The notes: generated from the sequence alone by a model not told the origin. A DNA stretch of 64,000 nt from Streptomyces poonensis (GCF_014650915.1 NZ_BMVW01000001.1:868001-932000), one strand, 5' to 3'. Counted from the stretch's first letter, positions 31,258-41,507 are shown. Translations and numbers: made by a program.

Positions 31258-31458
31258 CCGACCGATCCGGGTGCCTGCGGCACGAGTCCCGCAAGCACCG
31301 GCCATATGGATGTCGCCACCTGGCCACTTCGCCCTCATCCCACGCCTCTTTCGTCACAGGAGACACCAGGAGACACCTCCACCCTGTCCGCGAGCCGCAC
31401 CATTTCGCACCGAACTTCCCGACTTCCCGACTTCCCACGGATTGAGGTCTTCGGTTCC

Positions 31459-32385
31459 ATGACAAGCCGCTCCCTGCTGACCAGTTCGGCCTCCCGGCGC
31501 CTGCTGCGCCCGGTCGCCGACCTCATCGACCGCCGCATCGAGCGCCGGATCCGCTCGGCCGCGGCCGAGCACGCCGCGCAGAACGAACGCGTCCGCACCG
31601 CGGCCGAGGTGGTGACACAGCAGCAGCTCACCATCGATCTGCTGCTCGGCTCCCGCGCCCGCGGTCTCTCGCGCCTCGTGCACCAGGGCCCCCTCGACCG
31701 CCTGCACGCCGAGGTGGCGGAGCTGGCCGGGGACCGTGACGCCGCCCTCCGCAATGTCGCCTCCGCCTACCGGCTGCTCATCGCGCTGGAGTCCCTCGGG
31801 GTGGGCCGGATCGCCGGCGGCACCATGAACATCTGCGGCAAGCTGGGGACCATACCGCTGCTCGACCCGCCGAACGACGAGATACTCGAGATCGGCACCC
31901 TGTACGGCATGTTCTCCACCGGGCTGATCCGGATGATGGAGCGCGACGGCCGCAGTCCGAGCGTGACGATCGTGGACCCCTTCGCCGGCATCCAGCTCCA
32001 GCCCGGGACCGACCGGCGCCCCGACCCCTCCGGCGCCCCCGTCGACGAGCACGCCGTCCGCACCAACCTCACCCTGGCCGGCCCGGCGGGCGCCGCCGCC
32101 CGGATCCAGCGGGGATTCTCCGCGGACCCCGACACCCGCGCGGCCGTGTCGGACCGCAGCTACGGCGTGATCGTCATCGACGGCGACCACTCGGCCGAGG
32201 GCGTCCTCGCCGACCTCGAGTGGGCCGAGCAGATCGCCGCCCCCGGCGCGGTGATCGTCCTCGACGACTACGGCGACCCCAAGTGGACGGGCGTCAAGGA
32301 GGCCGCGGACAAGTACCTGGCGGGCGAGACGCGGTTCACGTACCTCGGGAAGGCCGCGCTCTCGGCGTTCCTGCGGGCGTCCTGA
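31459..32385 (+). CDS. Class I SAM-dependent methyltransferase (Methyltransf_24-like)
   Basis: This 308-residue cytosolic protein has a helical N-terminal 100 residues (RPVADLIDRRIERRIRSAAA, TQQQLTIDLLLGSRARGLSR). The Rossmann methyltransferase that follows has NDEILEIGTLYGMFSTGLI (motif I), SVTIVDPFAGIQLQPG (acidic residue for SAM ribose) and YGVIVIDGDHSAEGVLADLE, then APGAVIVLDDYGDPKWTGV. Methylation of a glycopolymer sugar hydroxyl is a reasonable role given the locus. ATG at 31459 is chosen because MTSRSLL opens the ordered part; earlier in-frame sequence is low-complexity. About 200 bp upstream is intergenic and includes short acttcccg repeats. Confidence 0.87.
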   Translation: MTSRSLLTSSASRRLLRPVADLIDRRIERRIRSAAAEHAAQNERVRTAAEVVTQQQLTIDLLLGSRARGLSRLVHQGPLDRLHAEVAELAGDRDAALRNVASAYRLLIALESLGVGRIAGGTMNICGKLGTIPLLDPPNDEILEIGTLYGMFSTGLIRMMERDGRSPSVTIVDPFAGIQLQPGTDRRPDPSGAPVDEHAVRTNLTLAGPAGAAARIQRGFSADPDTRAAVSDRSYGVIVIDGDHSAEGVLADLEWAEQIAAPGAVIVLDDYGDPKWTGVKEAADKYLAGETRFTYLGKAALSAFLRAS

Positions 32386-32535
32386 GAAGGATCAGGAGGT
32401 CCCGGCACATCGAGGTGAACTCGTGGGGACGAACGCGCAAAGGACCGTTCCTCCGACCGGGAGTCCCCCGGGCCGCCCCATAAAATCGCCGGGGACGCAC
32501 AGCCGAACCCGCAGCGCACTGCGAGGGGTACCAGC

Positions 32536-33699
32536 ATGACCGAGACGGTCGTGAGCACGTCGACCTCACAGCCCGCCGCGGCTGTCCGCGCCCACGAGCG
32601 GAGCCGCACGGTCCCACCCGTGCCGGTGCCCGGGCGCCGGGAGAGCAGGCTCCGGGCGCTGGACGGACTGCGGCTGGTCGCCGCGCTGATGGTGGCGGTG
32701 TACCACTACGCCGGCCGCGGCGGTGACGTCGCCGCGGCCTGGGGCACCTCGCCGAAGACGCAGTTCCCCACCCTGCACTCGTTCGCCGCCTACGGCTGTC
32801 TCGGTGTCCAGATCTTCTTCGTGATCAGCGGCTTCGTGATCTGTATGAGCGGCTGGGGCCGGCCCCTGAAGTCGTTCTTCGCCTCCCGCGCCGCACGGCT
32901 GCTGCCCGCCTACTGGGCGGCGGTCGTCCTCGTGACGGCCGTGTTCGCGCTGCCGGTCGTGGCGTACGACGCGGTCTCCCCCAGCGACGCGCTGGTGAAC
33001 CTGACGATGCTGCAGCAGCCGCTGGGCGTGGACCGGGTGCTCGGCGTGTGCTGGACGCTGTGGGCGGAGGTCCGCTTCTACGCGCTGTTCGCCCTGTGCG
33101 TCGTGCTGCCGGGCGCCACCAGGCGGCGGGTCGTGATGTTCTGCGCGGCCTGGACGCTCGCGGCGGTGATCGCCGAGGCGGCGAACGAGCCGCTGCTCGA
33201 CCTGGTCCTGATGCCCGAGTACGCGCCCTTCTTCGTCGGCGGCATCGGGATCTACCTCGTCCATCGCGACCGGCGGGACGTGTACGGGTGGGGCATCGTG
33301 GCCGTGAGCTGGCTGATCGGGCAGCACTACGCGGTGCGCAACCTGTGGAACGCCGCGGACCCGAACGCCTTCGCCCACCGCACCTCGTTCGGCATCATCC
33401 TCGTCGTCACCGTCGGCTTCGCAGCCGTCACCGCGGTCGCGCTGGGCCTGCTGAAGTGGGCCGACTGGCGCTGGCTGACGGCCGCCGGAGCCCTGACGTA
33501 CCCCTTCTACCTGGTCCACGAGCACCTCGGCTGGGTGGTGATCCACGCCCTGCACATCGGCCTGCGCCTGCCGTCCTCCGTGACCTTCGCCCTGACGCTC
33601 GCCTCGATGCTGCTGCTCGCCCGGCTGCTGAACCGCTTCGTGGAGAAGCCGCTGACGCCGCGGCTGCGGGCGGCACTGTCCCGGCCCGGTGGGCGCTGA
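32536..33699 (+). CDS. Acyltransferase family 3 membrane protein, copy 2
   Basis: This 387-residue PF01757 acyltransferase starts its catalytic core with SRLRALDGLRLVAALMVAVY and the conserved His-Tyr (YHYAG) near residue 58. It continues with GCLGVQIFFVISGFVICMSG, WTLWAEVRFYALFALCVVLP and YPFYLVHEHLGWVVIHALH, with about ten transmembrane segments. It resembles OafA/YrhL-type O-acyltransferases more closely than the copy at 30175. ATG at 32536 is preceded by GAGGGG. It ends the plus arm and converges with the TetR gene after 10 bp; a short ctgacg/cgtcag hairpin spans its stop. Confidence 0.9.
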   Translation: MTETVVSTSTSQPAAAVRAHERSRTVPPVPVPGRRESRLRALDGLRLVAALMVAVYHYAGRGGDVAAAWGTSPKTQFPTLHSFAAYGCLGVQIFFVISGFVICMSGWGRPLKSFFASRAARLLPAYWAAVVLVTAVFALPVVAYDAVSPSDALVNLTMLQQPLGVDRVLGVCWTLWAEVRFYALFALCVVLPGATRRRVVMFCAAWTLAAVIAEAANEPLLDLVLMPEYAPFFVGGIGIYLVHRDRRDVYGWGIVAVSWLIGQHYAVRNLWNAADPNAFAHRTSFGIILVVTVGFAAVTAVALGLLKWADWRWLTAAGALTYPFYLVHEHLGWVVIHALHIGLRLPSSVTFALTLASMLLLARLLNRFVEKPLTPRLRAALSRPGGR

Positions 33700-33709
33700 C
33701 GGGGAGGCG

Positions 33710-34360
33710 TCAGGCGACGCCGTACCGGGCCCCGATTCCGGCGATCAGCAGCTCCAGCCCCTCCTCGAACTGCCGGTCGTAGTCCTGGAACATCTCCTCG
33801 CCCGCCCGTGCCGCCAGCGGGAAGCCGGCCATCGCCCGGGCGCGTTCCGCCAGGTCGTACCCCTCGCGGCGCTCGCCGGGCAGCGGTTCGACACCCTGCT
33901 CCTCGGTGACGAATCCGAGGGTGTAGAGATACGTCGTCGACAGGGCACGGGCCGCCTGGGCGAGGGTGAAGCCGGAGGCCGTGAAGTGGCGCAGGTTCTC
34001 CTCCATCTGCTCCGCGTGCTCGATGCCGGTGAAGCGTGAACCGCTGAAGACCCGCGCTCCGTCGCGGTAGCCGAGCAGTGCCGTGCGCAGTCCGCGGCCG
34101 GCCGTCAGCAGCCGCTCCTGCCACGTACCGTCCGGGCCGGTCGGCGTCCCGGCGATCATGCGGCGGTACATCTCCGTCGCCATCTCGTCCAGCAGCGCCT
34201 GCTTGTCCTTGAAGTGCCAGTACAGGGCGGGTGCCTTCACGTCCAGTTCGCGGGCGATGGCGCGCAGGGTGAGGCCCTCCAGGCCCACCTCGTTCAGCAG
34301 CTTCAGAGCGGTGTCCGCGACCCGCTTGCGGTCGAGGGGGGCTCGGCGTTCCGTACTCAC
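33710..34360 (-). CDS. TetR-family repressor of the divergent monooxygenase
   Basis: The 216-residue regulator has an N-terminal HTH (TLRAIARELDVKAPALYWHF) followed by KDKQALLDEM, and a TetR_C-type ligand domain (LRTALLGYRDGARVFSGSRF, ALSTTYLYTLGFVTEEQGVE), as in tetracycline-repressor-class proteins. GTG at 34360 opens MSTERRAPLDRKRVADTALK. Two 15-bp palindromes in the 80-bp gap to the divergent flavin monooxygenase gene are its probable operators, giving autorepression and control of the monooxygenase. Confidence 0.92.
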   Translation of the reverse strand: MSTERRAPLDRKRVADTALKLLNEVGLEGLTLRAIARELDVKAPALYWHFKDKQALLDEMATEMYRRMIAGTPTGPDGTWQERLLTAGRGLRTALLGYRDGARVFSGSRFTGIEHAEQMEENLRHFTASGFTLAQAARALSTTYLYTLGFVTEEQGVEPLPGERREGYDLAERARAMAGFPLAARAGEEMFQDYDRQFEEGLELLIAGIGARYGVA

Positions 34361-34369
34361 GCTTGACAG

Positions 34370-34421
34370 CTTAACGCCGTTAAGTGAATCCTCGGAAGGG
34401 ACGGCACTTAACAGCGTTAAG
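34370..34421. promoter_or_regulatory. Twin TetR operators (CTTAAC-N3-GTTAAG)
   Basis: CTTAACGCCGTTAAG (34370-34384) and CTTAACAGCGTTAAG (34407-34421) are perfect 6-bp inverted repeats with 3-bp spacers, centred 37 bp apart between the divergent TetR and monooxygenase starts. Confidence 0.85.
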
Positions 34422-34440
34422 GAAACGGACGGGTGGAGTG

Positions 34441-35922
34441 ATGAGGGTGACGGACGACGTGGACGTCCTGATCGTCGGCGCGGGGCCGACCGGGCTGACG
34501 CTCGGCATCGACCTGGCCCGGCGGGGTGTGGACGCGCTGGTCGTGGAGCGGGCCGGCGGGCTGTTCCCCGGCTCGCGCGGCAAGGGGATCCAGCCGCGCA
34601 CGATGGAGGTCTTCGACGACCTCGGCGTGCTCGGCGCGATCCGCGCGGCCGGCGGCGGCTACCCGGTCGGGATGGTCTGGCGGGACGGCAGGCGGGTGGG
34701 CGAGCACCGGATGTTCGACCCGGCCGAGCCGACGGACGACGCACCGTACGACGAGCCGTGGATGGTGCCGCAGTGGCGCACCCAGGAGATCCTCGCGGCC
34801 CGGCTGGAGGAACTGGGCGGCCGGGTGGCCTTCGGCCGGGAGGTCGTCGGACTGGAGCAGGACGTCGCGGCCGACGAGGGCGTGACCGTGCGGTTCGCCG
34901 ACGGCGGCGTGCTGCGCGCCCGGTACGCCGTCGCCGCCGACGGCGGGCGCTCGGCCGTGCGCCGGGCGCTCGGCATCGGTATGACCGGGGAGACCGTCGA
35001 CCCGTGCCCGACGCTGGTGGCGGACGTCCGCATCACCGGCCTGGACCGCGACAACTGGCACATCTTCCCGCCGCGCGAGCACGGCGGGGACGGTGAGAGC
35101 GGCGGGGAGGACCTCATGGCGATCTGCCCGCTCGCGGGCACGGAGGACTTCCAGCTGGTCGCCCGGTTCCCGGAGGGTACGACGCCCGACCTCACCCTCG
35201 ACGGCGTGCGCAAGCTCGTCGCCGCCCGCTCCCACCTCGCCCCCGAGGACGTCACCGAGGTGCGCTGGGCCTCGGACTTCCGCCCGCGCGCGGCGCTGGC
35301 GGACCGCTTCCGGGCGGGCCGGGTGTTCCTCGCCGGGGACGCGGCGCACGTGCACTCGCCGGCGGGCGGGCAGGGCCTCAACACGAGCGTCCAGGACGCC
35401 TACAACCTGGGCTGGAAGCTGGGCGCGGTGCTGCGCGACGGGGCACCGGCCGCGCTTCTCGACACCTACGAGGAGGAGCGGCGCCCGATCGCCGCCGCCG
35501 TGCTCGGTCTGTCCACGGGCGTTCACCGCGGGGAGGTACGGCGCGGTGGGGCGACGCGCCAGCTGGGGCTCAACTACCGGGACGCGTCGCTCACGGAGGA
35601 GACGCGCACCCACCCGGGACCGGTCCGCGCGGGCGACCGCGCGCCCGACGCGACCGTGGACGGCGTCCGGCTCTTCGACGCCTTCCGGGGGCCGCACTGG
35701 ACGCTGTTGGCGCTGGGCGCGGAGGTGCCGGAGGAGACGGGGGCGGCGGAAGCTGCGGGGGCGGTGCGGGTCGTGCGCGGGCCCGTCCCCGAGGCCTACG
35801 GAGCCGGGCTGTTCCTCGTCCGGCCGGACGGGTACGTCGGCTGGGCGGGCGGGTCAGCGGCGGCCGGGCTCGGGTCCGGGCCCGGGGAGTACCTCGCCCG
35901 GTTCGGTGCCCGGCAGGGCTAG
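34441..35922 (+). CDS. FAD-dependent aromatic monooxygenase (PHBH-like)
   Basis: The 493-residue class A flavoprotein monooxygenase (PF01494) carries VDVLIVGAGPTGLTLGIDLA (Rossmann FAD site) at the N-terminus, RGKGIQPRTMEVFDDLG near residue 45, YAVAADGGRSAVRRALG (DG motif) near 163 and FLAGDAAHVHSPAGGQGLNT (GD motif) near 300. The C-terminal thioredoxin-like tail is as in PgaE or rifampicin/tetracycline-hydroxylating enzymes. A TetR-class repressor beside it suggests that a xenobiotic or antibiotic-like inducer is the substrate. ATG at 34441 follows GGGTGGAGTG; an ORF start at 34384 lies within an operator and is rejected. Its stop overlaps the convergent LysE gene by 3 nt. Confidence 0.92.
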   Translation: MRVTDDVDVLIVGAGPTGLTLGIDLARRGVDALVVERAGGLFPGSRGKGIQPRTMEVFDDLGVLGAIRAAGGGYPVGMVWRDGRRVGEHRMFDPAEPTDDAPYDEPWMVPQWRTQEILAARLEELGGRVAFGREVVGLEQDVAADEGVTVRFADGGVLRARYAVAADGGRSAVRRALGIGMTGETVDPCPTLVADVRITGLDRDNWHIFPPREHGGDGESGGEDLMAICPLAGTEDFQLVARFPEGTTPDLTLDGVRKLVAARSHLAPEDVTEVRWASDFRPRAALADRFRAGRVFLAGDAAHVHSPAGGQGLNTSVQDAYNLGWKLGAVLRDGAPAALLDTYEEERRPIAAAVLGLSTGVHRGEVRRGGATRQLGLNYRDASLTEETRTHPGPVRAGDRAPDATVDGVRLFDAFRGPHWTLLALGAEVPEETGAAEAAGAVRVVRGPVPEAYGAGLFLVRPDGYVGWAGGSAAAGLGSGPGEYLARFGARQG

Positions 35923-36578
35923 GAACTCGCCAGCGACAGCTTCACCGCGAAGCCGAGGAAGAGCGCGCCCGCCGCCGAGGTCGCCCCCGCCGACAGCCGC
36001 TTCCGGCTGCGGAAGGCGGCGGCGAGCTTGGTGCCGCTGAATATCAGGGCGCTGAGGTAGAGGAAGCTGGCGGCCTGCGCGAAGGCGCCGAGGACGACGA
36101 AGGAGAGGGCGGGGTGGGCGTACTCCGGGTCGACGAACTGCACGAAGAAGGCGACGAAGAAGAGGATCGCCTTCGGGTTGAACAGGCTGACGACCAGGGC
36201 CCGGCGGTAGAACCGCTCATCGGCGACGGCCGCGCCCGCGCCGCCCGCGCCGTCCTCCACGGACTTCTCCCGCCGGGTCCGCCACATCCCCCACGCGGCC
36301 CGCAGCATCCCGACGGCCATCCAGGTCAGGTATCCGGCACCGGCGTACTTGACGATCGCGAACAGCACGGCGTTCGCCTGGAGCAGCGAGGCGACCCCGG
36401 CCGCCGACAGCGTCATCAGCACGGCGTCGCCGCAGAACACGCCCGCAGCGGCGGTGTACCCGGCCCGTACGCCGCGACGGGCGGCGACGGAGAGGACGTA
36501 CAGGGAGTTGGGACCGGGCAGCAGGACGATCAGGGCGAGTCCTGCCAGGTAGGTGGGGAGATCGATGACACCGAACAT
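35919..36578 (-). CDS. LysE/RhtB-family amino acid exporter
   Basis: This 219-residue protein has six hydrophobic segments and the family N-terminus MFGVIDLPTYLAGLALIVLL with PGPNSLYVLSVAARRGVRAG. AGAGYLTWMAVGMLRAAW near residue 70 and VSLFNPKAILFFVAFFVQFV near 125 are the LysE (PF01810) signature helices. It exports amino acids or derivatives; the substrate is unknown. Neither ATG 36578 nor the earlier GTG 36608 has a well-placed Shine-Dalgarno site; ATG 36578 fits family length. It converges on the monooxygenase gene with overlapping stop codons. Confidence 0.88.
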   Translation of the reverse strand: MFGVIDLPTYLAGLALIVLLPGPNSLYVLSVAARRGVRAGYTAAAGVFCGDAVLMTLSAAGVASLLQANAVLFAIVKYAGAGYLTWMAVGMLRAAWGMWRTRREKSVEDGAGGAGAAVADERFYRRALVVSLFNPKAILFFVAFFVQFVDPEYAHPALSFVVLGAFAQAASFLYLSALIFSGTKLAAAFRSRKRLSAGATSAAGALFLGFAVKLSLASS

Positions 36579-36647
36579 GGAAGGGAGTGTCGCACGGGGG
36601 TACGACACTCCGGGACCGGGTTTCGGGGGGCGAGACGGGCGGGTCGG

Positions 36648-37229
36648 TCAGTCGTCGCCGTCGAGGAGGGTGTCGACGGGGAGGTGGAGGGGGACGCCGA
36701 CGGAGTCGGGGACGGGGACGGTCTGGCCTCGCTTGAAACGGACGGGGGCGGGATACTTGCCGTCGACCGGATCCTGGCAGAGAAGCACCTCGTCGTGCCA
36801 CCGGTCGGCGATGAGGTAGATGGGGACACCGGCCCGGGCGTAGACGTCGACCTTGGTTGCCGTGTCGTTCGTCCAGTTGGTGGAGGTCACCTCCAGGACC
36901 AGACGGAAGACATGCGGCGCATAGCAATTCTTCTCGACGAGGGCGTCCTTGAAATCGGCATCCACCAACGAGAAATCCGGTACCGCATAGTCATGCGGTC
37001 CGGTCGGCAGCCACAGGCCGATACCCTGCAAGTACTTGAGCCCTGCGCGCCTGGCCCCGGCCCTTGAGCACTCCTCGATGAGCCAGGTCAACGTGTCCTG
37101 GTGCGAACCATCCGGCGGCGGTGTCACGACAATGCTCCCGTTGAGGATCTCCACCCGGTGCCCGGGCAGCTCCTCCCAGAGCCGATCGGCAGCATCGGCG
37201 AGCGACGACTCGTGCAGCATCACAGCCAC
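36648..37229 (-). CDS. Uma2 family (DUF820) putative endonuclease, copy 2
   Basis: The 193-residue protein has HRVEILNGSIVVTPPPDGSH near residue 25, LQGIGLWLPTGPHDYAVPDF near 68, SLVDADFKDALVEKNCYAPH and RLVLEVTSTNWTNDTATKVD near 105, then VYARAGVPIYLIADRW. The Asp of VPDF and the Glu of LEVTS would be the PD-(D/E)xK residues. The close relative at 59289-59900 shares IGLWLPTG, SLVDAD and RLVLEVTS almost exactly. GTG at 37229 sits behind a near-perfect AAGGAGG; an ATG three codons in (37220) is an alternative. Confidence 0.86.
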   Translation of the reverse strand: MAVMLHESSLADAADRLWEELPGHRVEILNGSIVVTPPPDGSHQDTLTWLIEECSRAGARRAGLKYLQGIGLWLPTGPHDYAVPDFSLVDADFKDALVEKNCYAPHVFRLVLEVTSTNWTNDTATKVDVYARAGVPIYLIADRWHDEVLLCQDPVDGKYPAPVRFKRGQTVPVPDSVGVPLHLPVDTLLDGDD

Positions 37230-37320
37230 GGCACCCTCCTTTCGGGAACACTCTTCATGAGCGTAACCAGGAGAGGGCAGATTCCGCCCTCGATCACTCA
37301 TTCGAGGTAAACCGCCCCAT

Positions 37321-38901
<1,581 letters not shown>

Positions 38902-39183
38902 GGTGTGTGCCTCCGCGTTGCTTCGTTGCTCACTGGTTACTGGCTGGTACAGACGACCCTCGCGACGGACTGTAGCGGCGGGCGTGCGCCTGGTGGAGGG
39001 GGACAGGCTGGGAGCTTGCTCACAGGTCACCCGGCGTTCCGCCGCTTCCCGCCATGTTGCCTGGTTCGCGGCCGGTCGCGCCCGGGGAACATCTCAGATG
39101 ACACAGCCGGACGCGGGCGGGGCGGGAGGGCCTGGCGGCCGGGACGTGACGCAGGGGACGAGCGTGAGACGACGGGGGCCGGT

Positions 39184-40128
39184 ATGCGTACCACGGGCAT
39201 GCGGAGATCCGAGGCGGTGCCGGCGGTGGGCGCCCAGGGCAGGACGGCCGTGACGGCCACGGCCGTCCTGGCGGCCGCGACGGCGGTCGTGGCTGTCGGC
39301 GGCTGCACGGTCCAGCCGGTCGACGGCAGTGGTGAGCAGCGCGGGCCGGTGCACGTCGAGGTCACGGACAGCCCCGGCGACGGCGGGAAGAGCACGGGGG
39401 ACGGCGGGAGGAGCACGGGGGACGGCAAGGGCGGCGAAGAGGGCGGGGGCAGCGGTGGGAACGGCGCCGGTGCCACGCCCACCTCGGCCCCCGCGCCCCG
39501 CGTCCTGTGGTCCCGGGGCGACAAGGGCCGGGACGTACGCGAACTGCAGTCCCGGCTGCGGCAGATCTCCTGGCTGTTCGAGGGGCCCACCGGGGTGTAC
39601 GACGGTCCGACCGCCGACGCGGTGAAGGGCTTCCAGGGCAAGCGCGGACTGCCGCGGACCGGCGTGACGGACAGTGCCACCTGGGCGCGGCTGCTGGGGA
39701 TGACGCGGGAGCCGGGCAAGTGGGAGCTGTACGCGTTCGGCGGGCAGCCGGCCGCGGCGCCCGACGCACGGTGCCTGAAGGGCCGGGTGCTGTGCATCAG
39801 CAAGACCAGCCGGACGCTGCGCTGGATGGTCGACGGCAGGACGCTGATGACGGTGGCGGTGCGGTTCGGCTCGCAGTACACACCGACCCGCGAGGGCGTG
39901 TTCAGCGTCTACTTCAAGTCCCGCCACCATGTGTCCACGCTCTACGACACGCCCATGCCGTACGCGATGTTCTTCAGCGGCGGCCAAGCGGTCCACTACT
40001 CGTCGGACTTCGCGGCCCGCGGCTACTACGGGGCCTCCCACGGCTGCGTCAACGTACGCGACGAGGACCGGATCGCCGAGCTGTTCGCGCAGGTGCGCAA
40101 TGGGGACAAGGTCGTCGTGTACTGGTGA
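39184..40128 (+). CDS. L,D-transpeptidase (YkuD) with peptidoglycan-binding domain, probable lipoprotein
   Basis: The 314-residue exported protein has an N-terminal hydrophobic stretch (TAVTATAVLAAATAVVAV) ending in a lipobox-like VGGC near residue 43, then a Gly/Asp/Ser-rich spacer. The PG_binding_1 domain spans about 110-175 (SRGDKGRDVRELQSRLRQ, DGPTADAVKGFQGKRGLP). The YkuD catalytic domain has GASHGCVNVRDEDRIAELF near residue 282, giving the HxxxxxxxxSHGC-type His, Ser-His-Gly and catalytic Cys. It forms 3-3 crosslinks or attaches proteins to peptidoglycan outside the membrane. ATG 39184 lies behind a G-rich SD; ATG 39199 is also possible. The 38902-39183 gap holds its promoter, divergent from the mutase. 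Confidence 0.9.
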   Translation: MRTTGMRRSEAVPAVGAQGRTAVTATAVLAAATAVVAVGGCTVQPVDGSGEQRGPVHVEVTDSPGDGGKSTGDGGRSTGDGKGGEEGGGSGGNGAGATPTSAPAPRVLWSRGDKGRDVRELQSRLRQISWLFEGPTGVYDGPTADAVKGFQGKRGLPRTGVTDSATWARLLGMTREPGKWELYAFGGQPAAAPDARCLKGRVLCISKTSRTLRWMVDGRTLMTVAVRFGSQYTPTREGVFSVYFKSRHHVSTLYDTPMPYAMFFSGGQAVHYSSDFAARGYYGASHGCVNVRDEDRIAELFAQVRNGDKVVVYW

Positions 40129-40134
40129 GTGCGA

Positions 40135-40173
40135 GGCGCGGGCGGGACCGGGGGAACATGTCCCGCCCGCGCC
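40135..40173 (+). terminator. Terminator hairpin after the L,D-transpeptidase
   Basis: A perfect 13-bp stem (ggcgcgggcggga, 40135-40147, with 40161-40173) and a 13-nt loop starts 7 bp after the stop codon. The convergent anti-sigma gene ends at 40317. Confidence 0.75.
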
Positions 40174-40316
40174 GAGATGCACCGAGCCGTGGGTACGGGG
40201 GGAACCCCGGCTCGTGCGACGGCCGATGACCAGTCGGCTCACTCATTACTGCGTAGCGACGGCAGAAAACGTCACACCTACGCGAGAAAAACTTGGTCGC
40301 GCCACAAAACAGCAGG

Positions 40317-41507
40317 TCAAAGGCGTGCGGCGGAGGGCTCGGACGTCAGCGCCTCCGCTCCCCGGGTCGCGGGGGCGGAGGCGGGGGTCGAGGACAGACG
40401 GGTCAGCCGGCCGCCGTCGGAGTGGTGGTCGTTGCCGCCGCCCGGTGCGCCGGGACGCTCGTCGTCGTCCCCGCCTCCGCCCCTGCCCTGGCCGCGGCCG
40501 GCGCCGTCCCCGTCGCCCCGGCCCTTGTCGCCCTCGTCGCCCTTGTCTCCGTCGTCTTTGCCTTCGTCGGCCTTGCCGTCCTCGTCGCCCTGGTTTCCTC
40601 CGCCCGCGCTCCCGGACCTGCCCTTGCCGCCCTCGTCCCGGCCGCTCTGTGAGCCGCTCCCGTCGGATCCGTCCTGGACGGTGCCCGGAGTCGCGCCGCC
40701 GTCCCAGCTCAAGACACGGTCGCAGTACTTCTTCAGCCGGACCTGGCCGGCGCCTCCCGCCGCGCTCTCCAGCCTGCGGGCGCGGCCGGAGTTCAGGGAC
40801 TTGCCCTCGTAGATGTCGCGGCACGCGGACCGTACCGCGCTCCACCACTTGTCCGAGCGCCCCTGCCCGCCGGATTCCCGGGAGCCCTCCTGCCCGGTGG
40901 CGCCCTCGGACGTGTCGTCGGGAGCGCCTTCGCCGGACCGTCCGCCGGCGGAGTTCCCCGGCTCGGGCATGCCGTCCGTGCCGCCCTCGGGCCTGTCCGC
41001 TGACGGTGAGATCAGCGGCCGCTCCGGCGGCACGGCGGCCGACACCGACGCGGCCGGCATCGGCCGGTCGTCACGGAACGGAGTCGGCAGCGCCCCGGCC
41101 CCGACCGCCACGGCGACCCCGCCGAGCATTCCGGCGGCCAGCCCGGCGGCCACGCCGAGCCGCAGCGGACGGCCCCAGCGGGCCCGCCGCCGGGCGGTCC
41201 CGGATCTTTCCAGCCGGACGAGACGGGCGTCGCCGGAGGGCGCCGGCCCCGGCGTACGGGCGTCGGCGGACGACGTGACCGACGCGCCGTCCGCCGTGGC
41301 CCGCACCTGACGGAAGGCGGCCAACGCGGCATCCTCGCCCGGGAGTTGGGCATCCGCCTGCGTGGCCCGCGTGCTCAGCGCGGCGAGCGCCTCCGCGAGC
41401 CGGTCGGCCGCGGCGCGGGCGTCGGCGTCGACGGCTTCGAGCGGCTCACCGCGCAGCAGACGCTCCGCGGCGTCGTGGTCCAGCCACTTGTAGTGCTCGT
41501 CGGCCAT
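40317..41507 (-). CDS. Membrane anti-sigma-like protein coupled to an ECF sigma gene
   Basis: The 396-residue product has a cytosolic N-terminal part (MADEHYKWLDHDAAERLLRG) and Ala-rich helices to about 120. One transmembrane helix (LRLGVAAGLAAGMLGGVAVA) lies near 120-145. The extracytoplasmic part has a short ordered segment with two Cys (WWSAVRSACRDIYEGKSL, LKKYCDRVLSWDGG) at about 220-275. A tail of roughly 110 residues made almost only of Gly, Asp, Lys, Glu and Ser follows. The start overlaps the sigma stop (TGATG at 41507; GTG 41510 also possible), so the two are co-translated. No ZAS zinc motif is visible, so the anti-sigma role is inferred from topology and linkage. Confidence 0.8.
   Translation of the reverse strand: MADEHYKWLDHDAAERLLRGEPLEAVDADARAAADRLAEALAALSTRATQADAQLPGEDAALAAFRQVRATADGASVTSSADARTPGPAPSGDARLVRLERSGTARRRARWGRPLRLGVAAGLAAGMLGGVAVAVGAGALPTPFRDDRPMPAASVSAAVPPERPLISPSADRPEGGTDGMPEPGNSAGGRSGEGAPDDTSEGATGQEGSRESGGQGRSDKWWSAVRSACRDIYEGKSLNSGRARRLESAAGGAGQVRLKKYCDRVLSWDGGATPGTVQDGSDGSGSQSGRDEGGKGRSGSAGGGNQGDEDGKADEGKDDGDKGDEGDKGRGDGDGAGRGQGRGGGGDDDERPGAPGGGNDHHSDGGRLTRLSSTPASAPATRGAEALTSEPSAARL

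Noticed and set aside
32536..35922. Small natural-product biosynthetic cluster around acyltransferase, TetR and flavin monooxygenase
   Set aside because: No PKS, NRPS, terpene or RiPP core gene; the acyltransferase fits the glycopolymer locus and the monooxygenase pairs with its own repressor.
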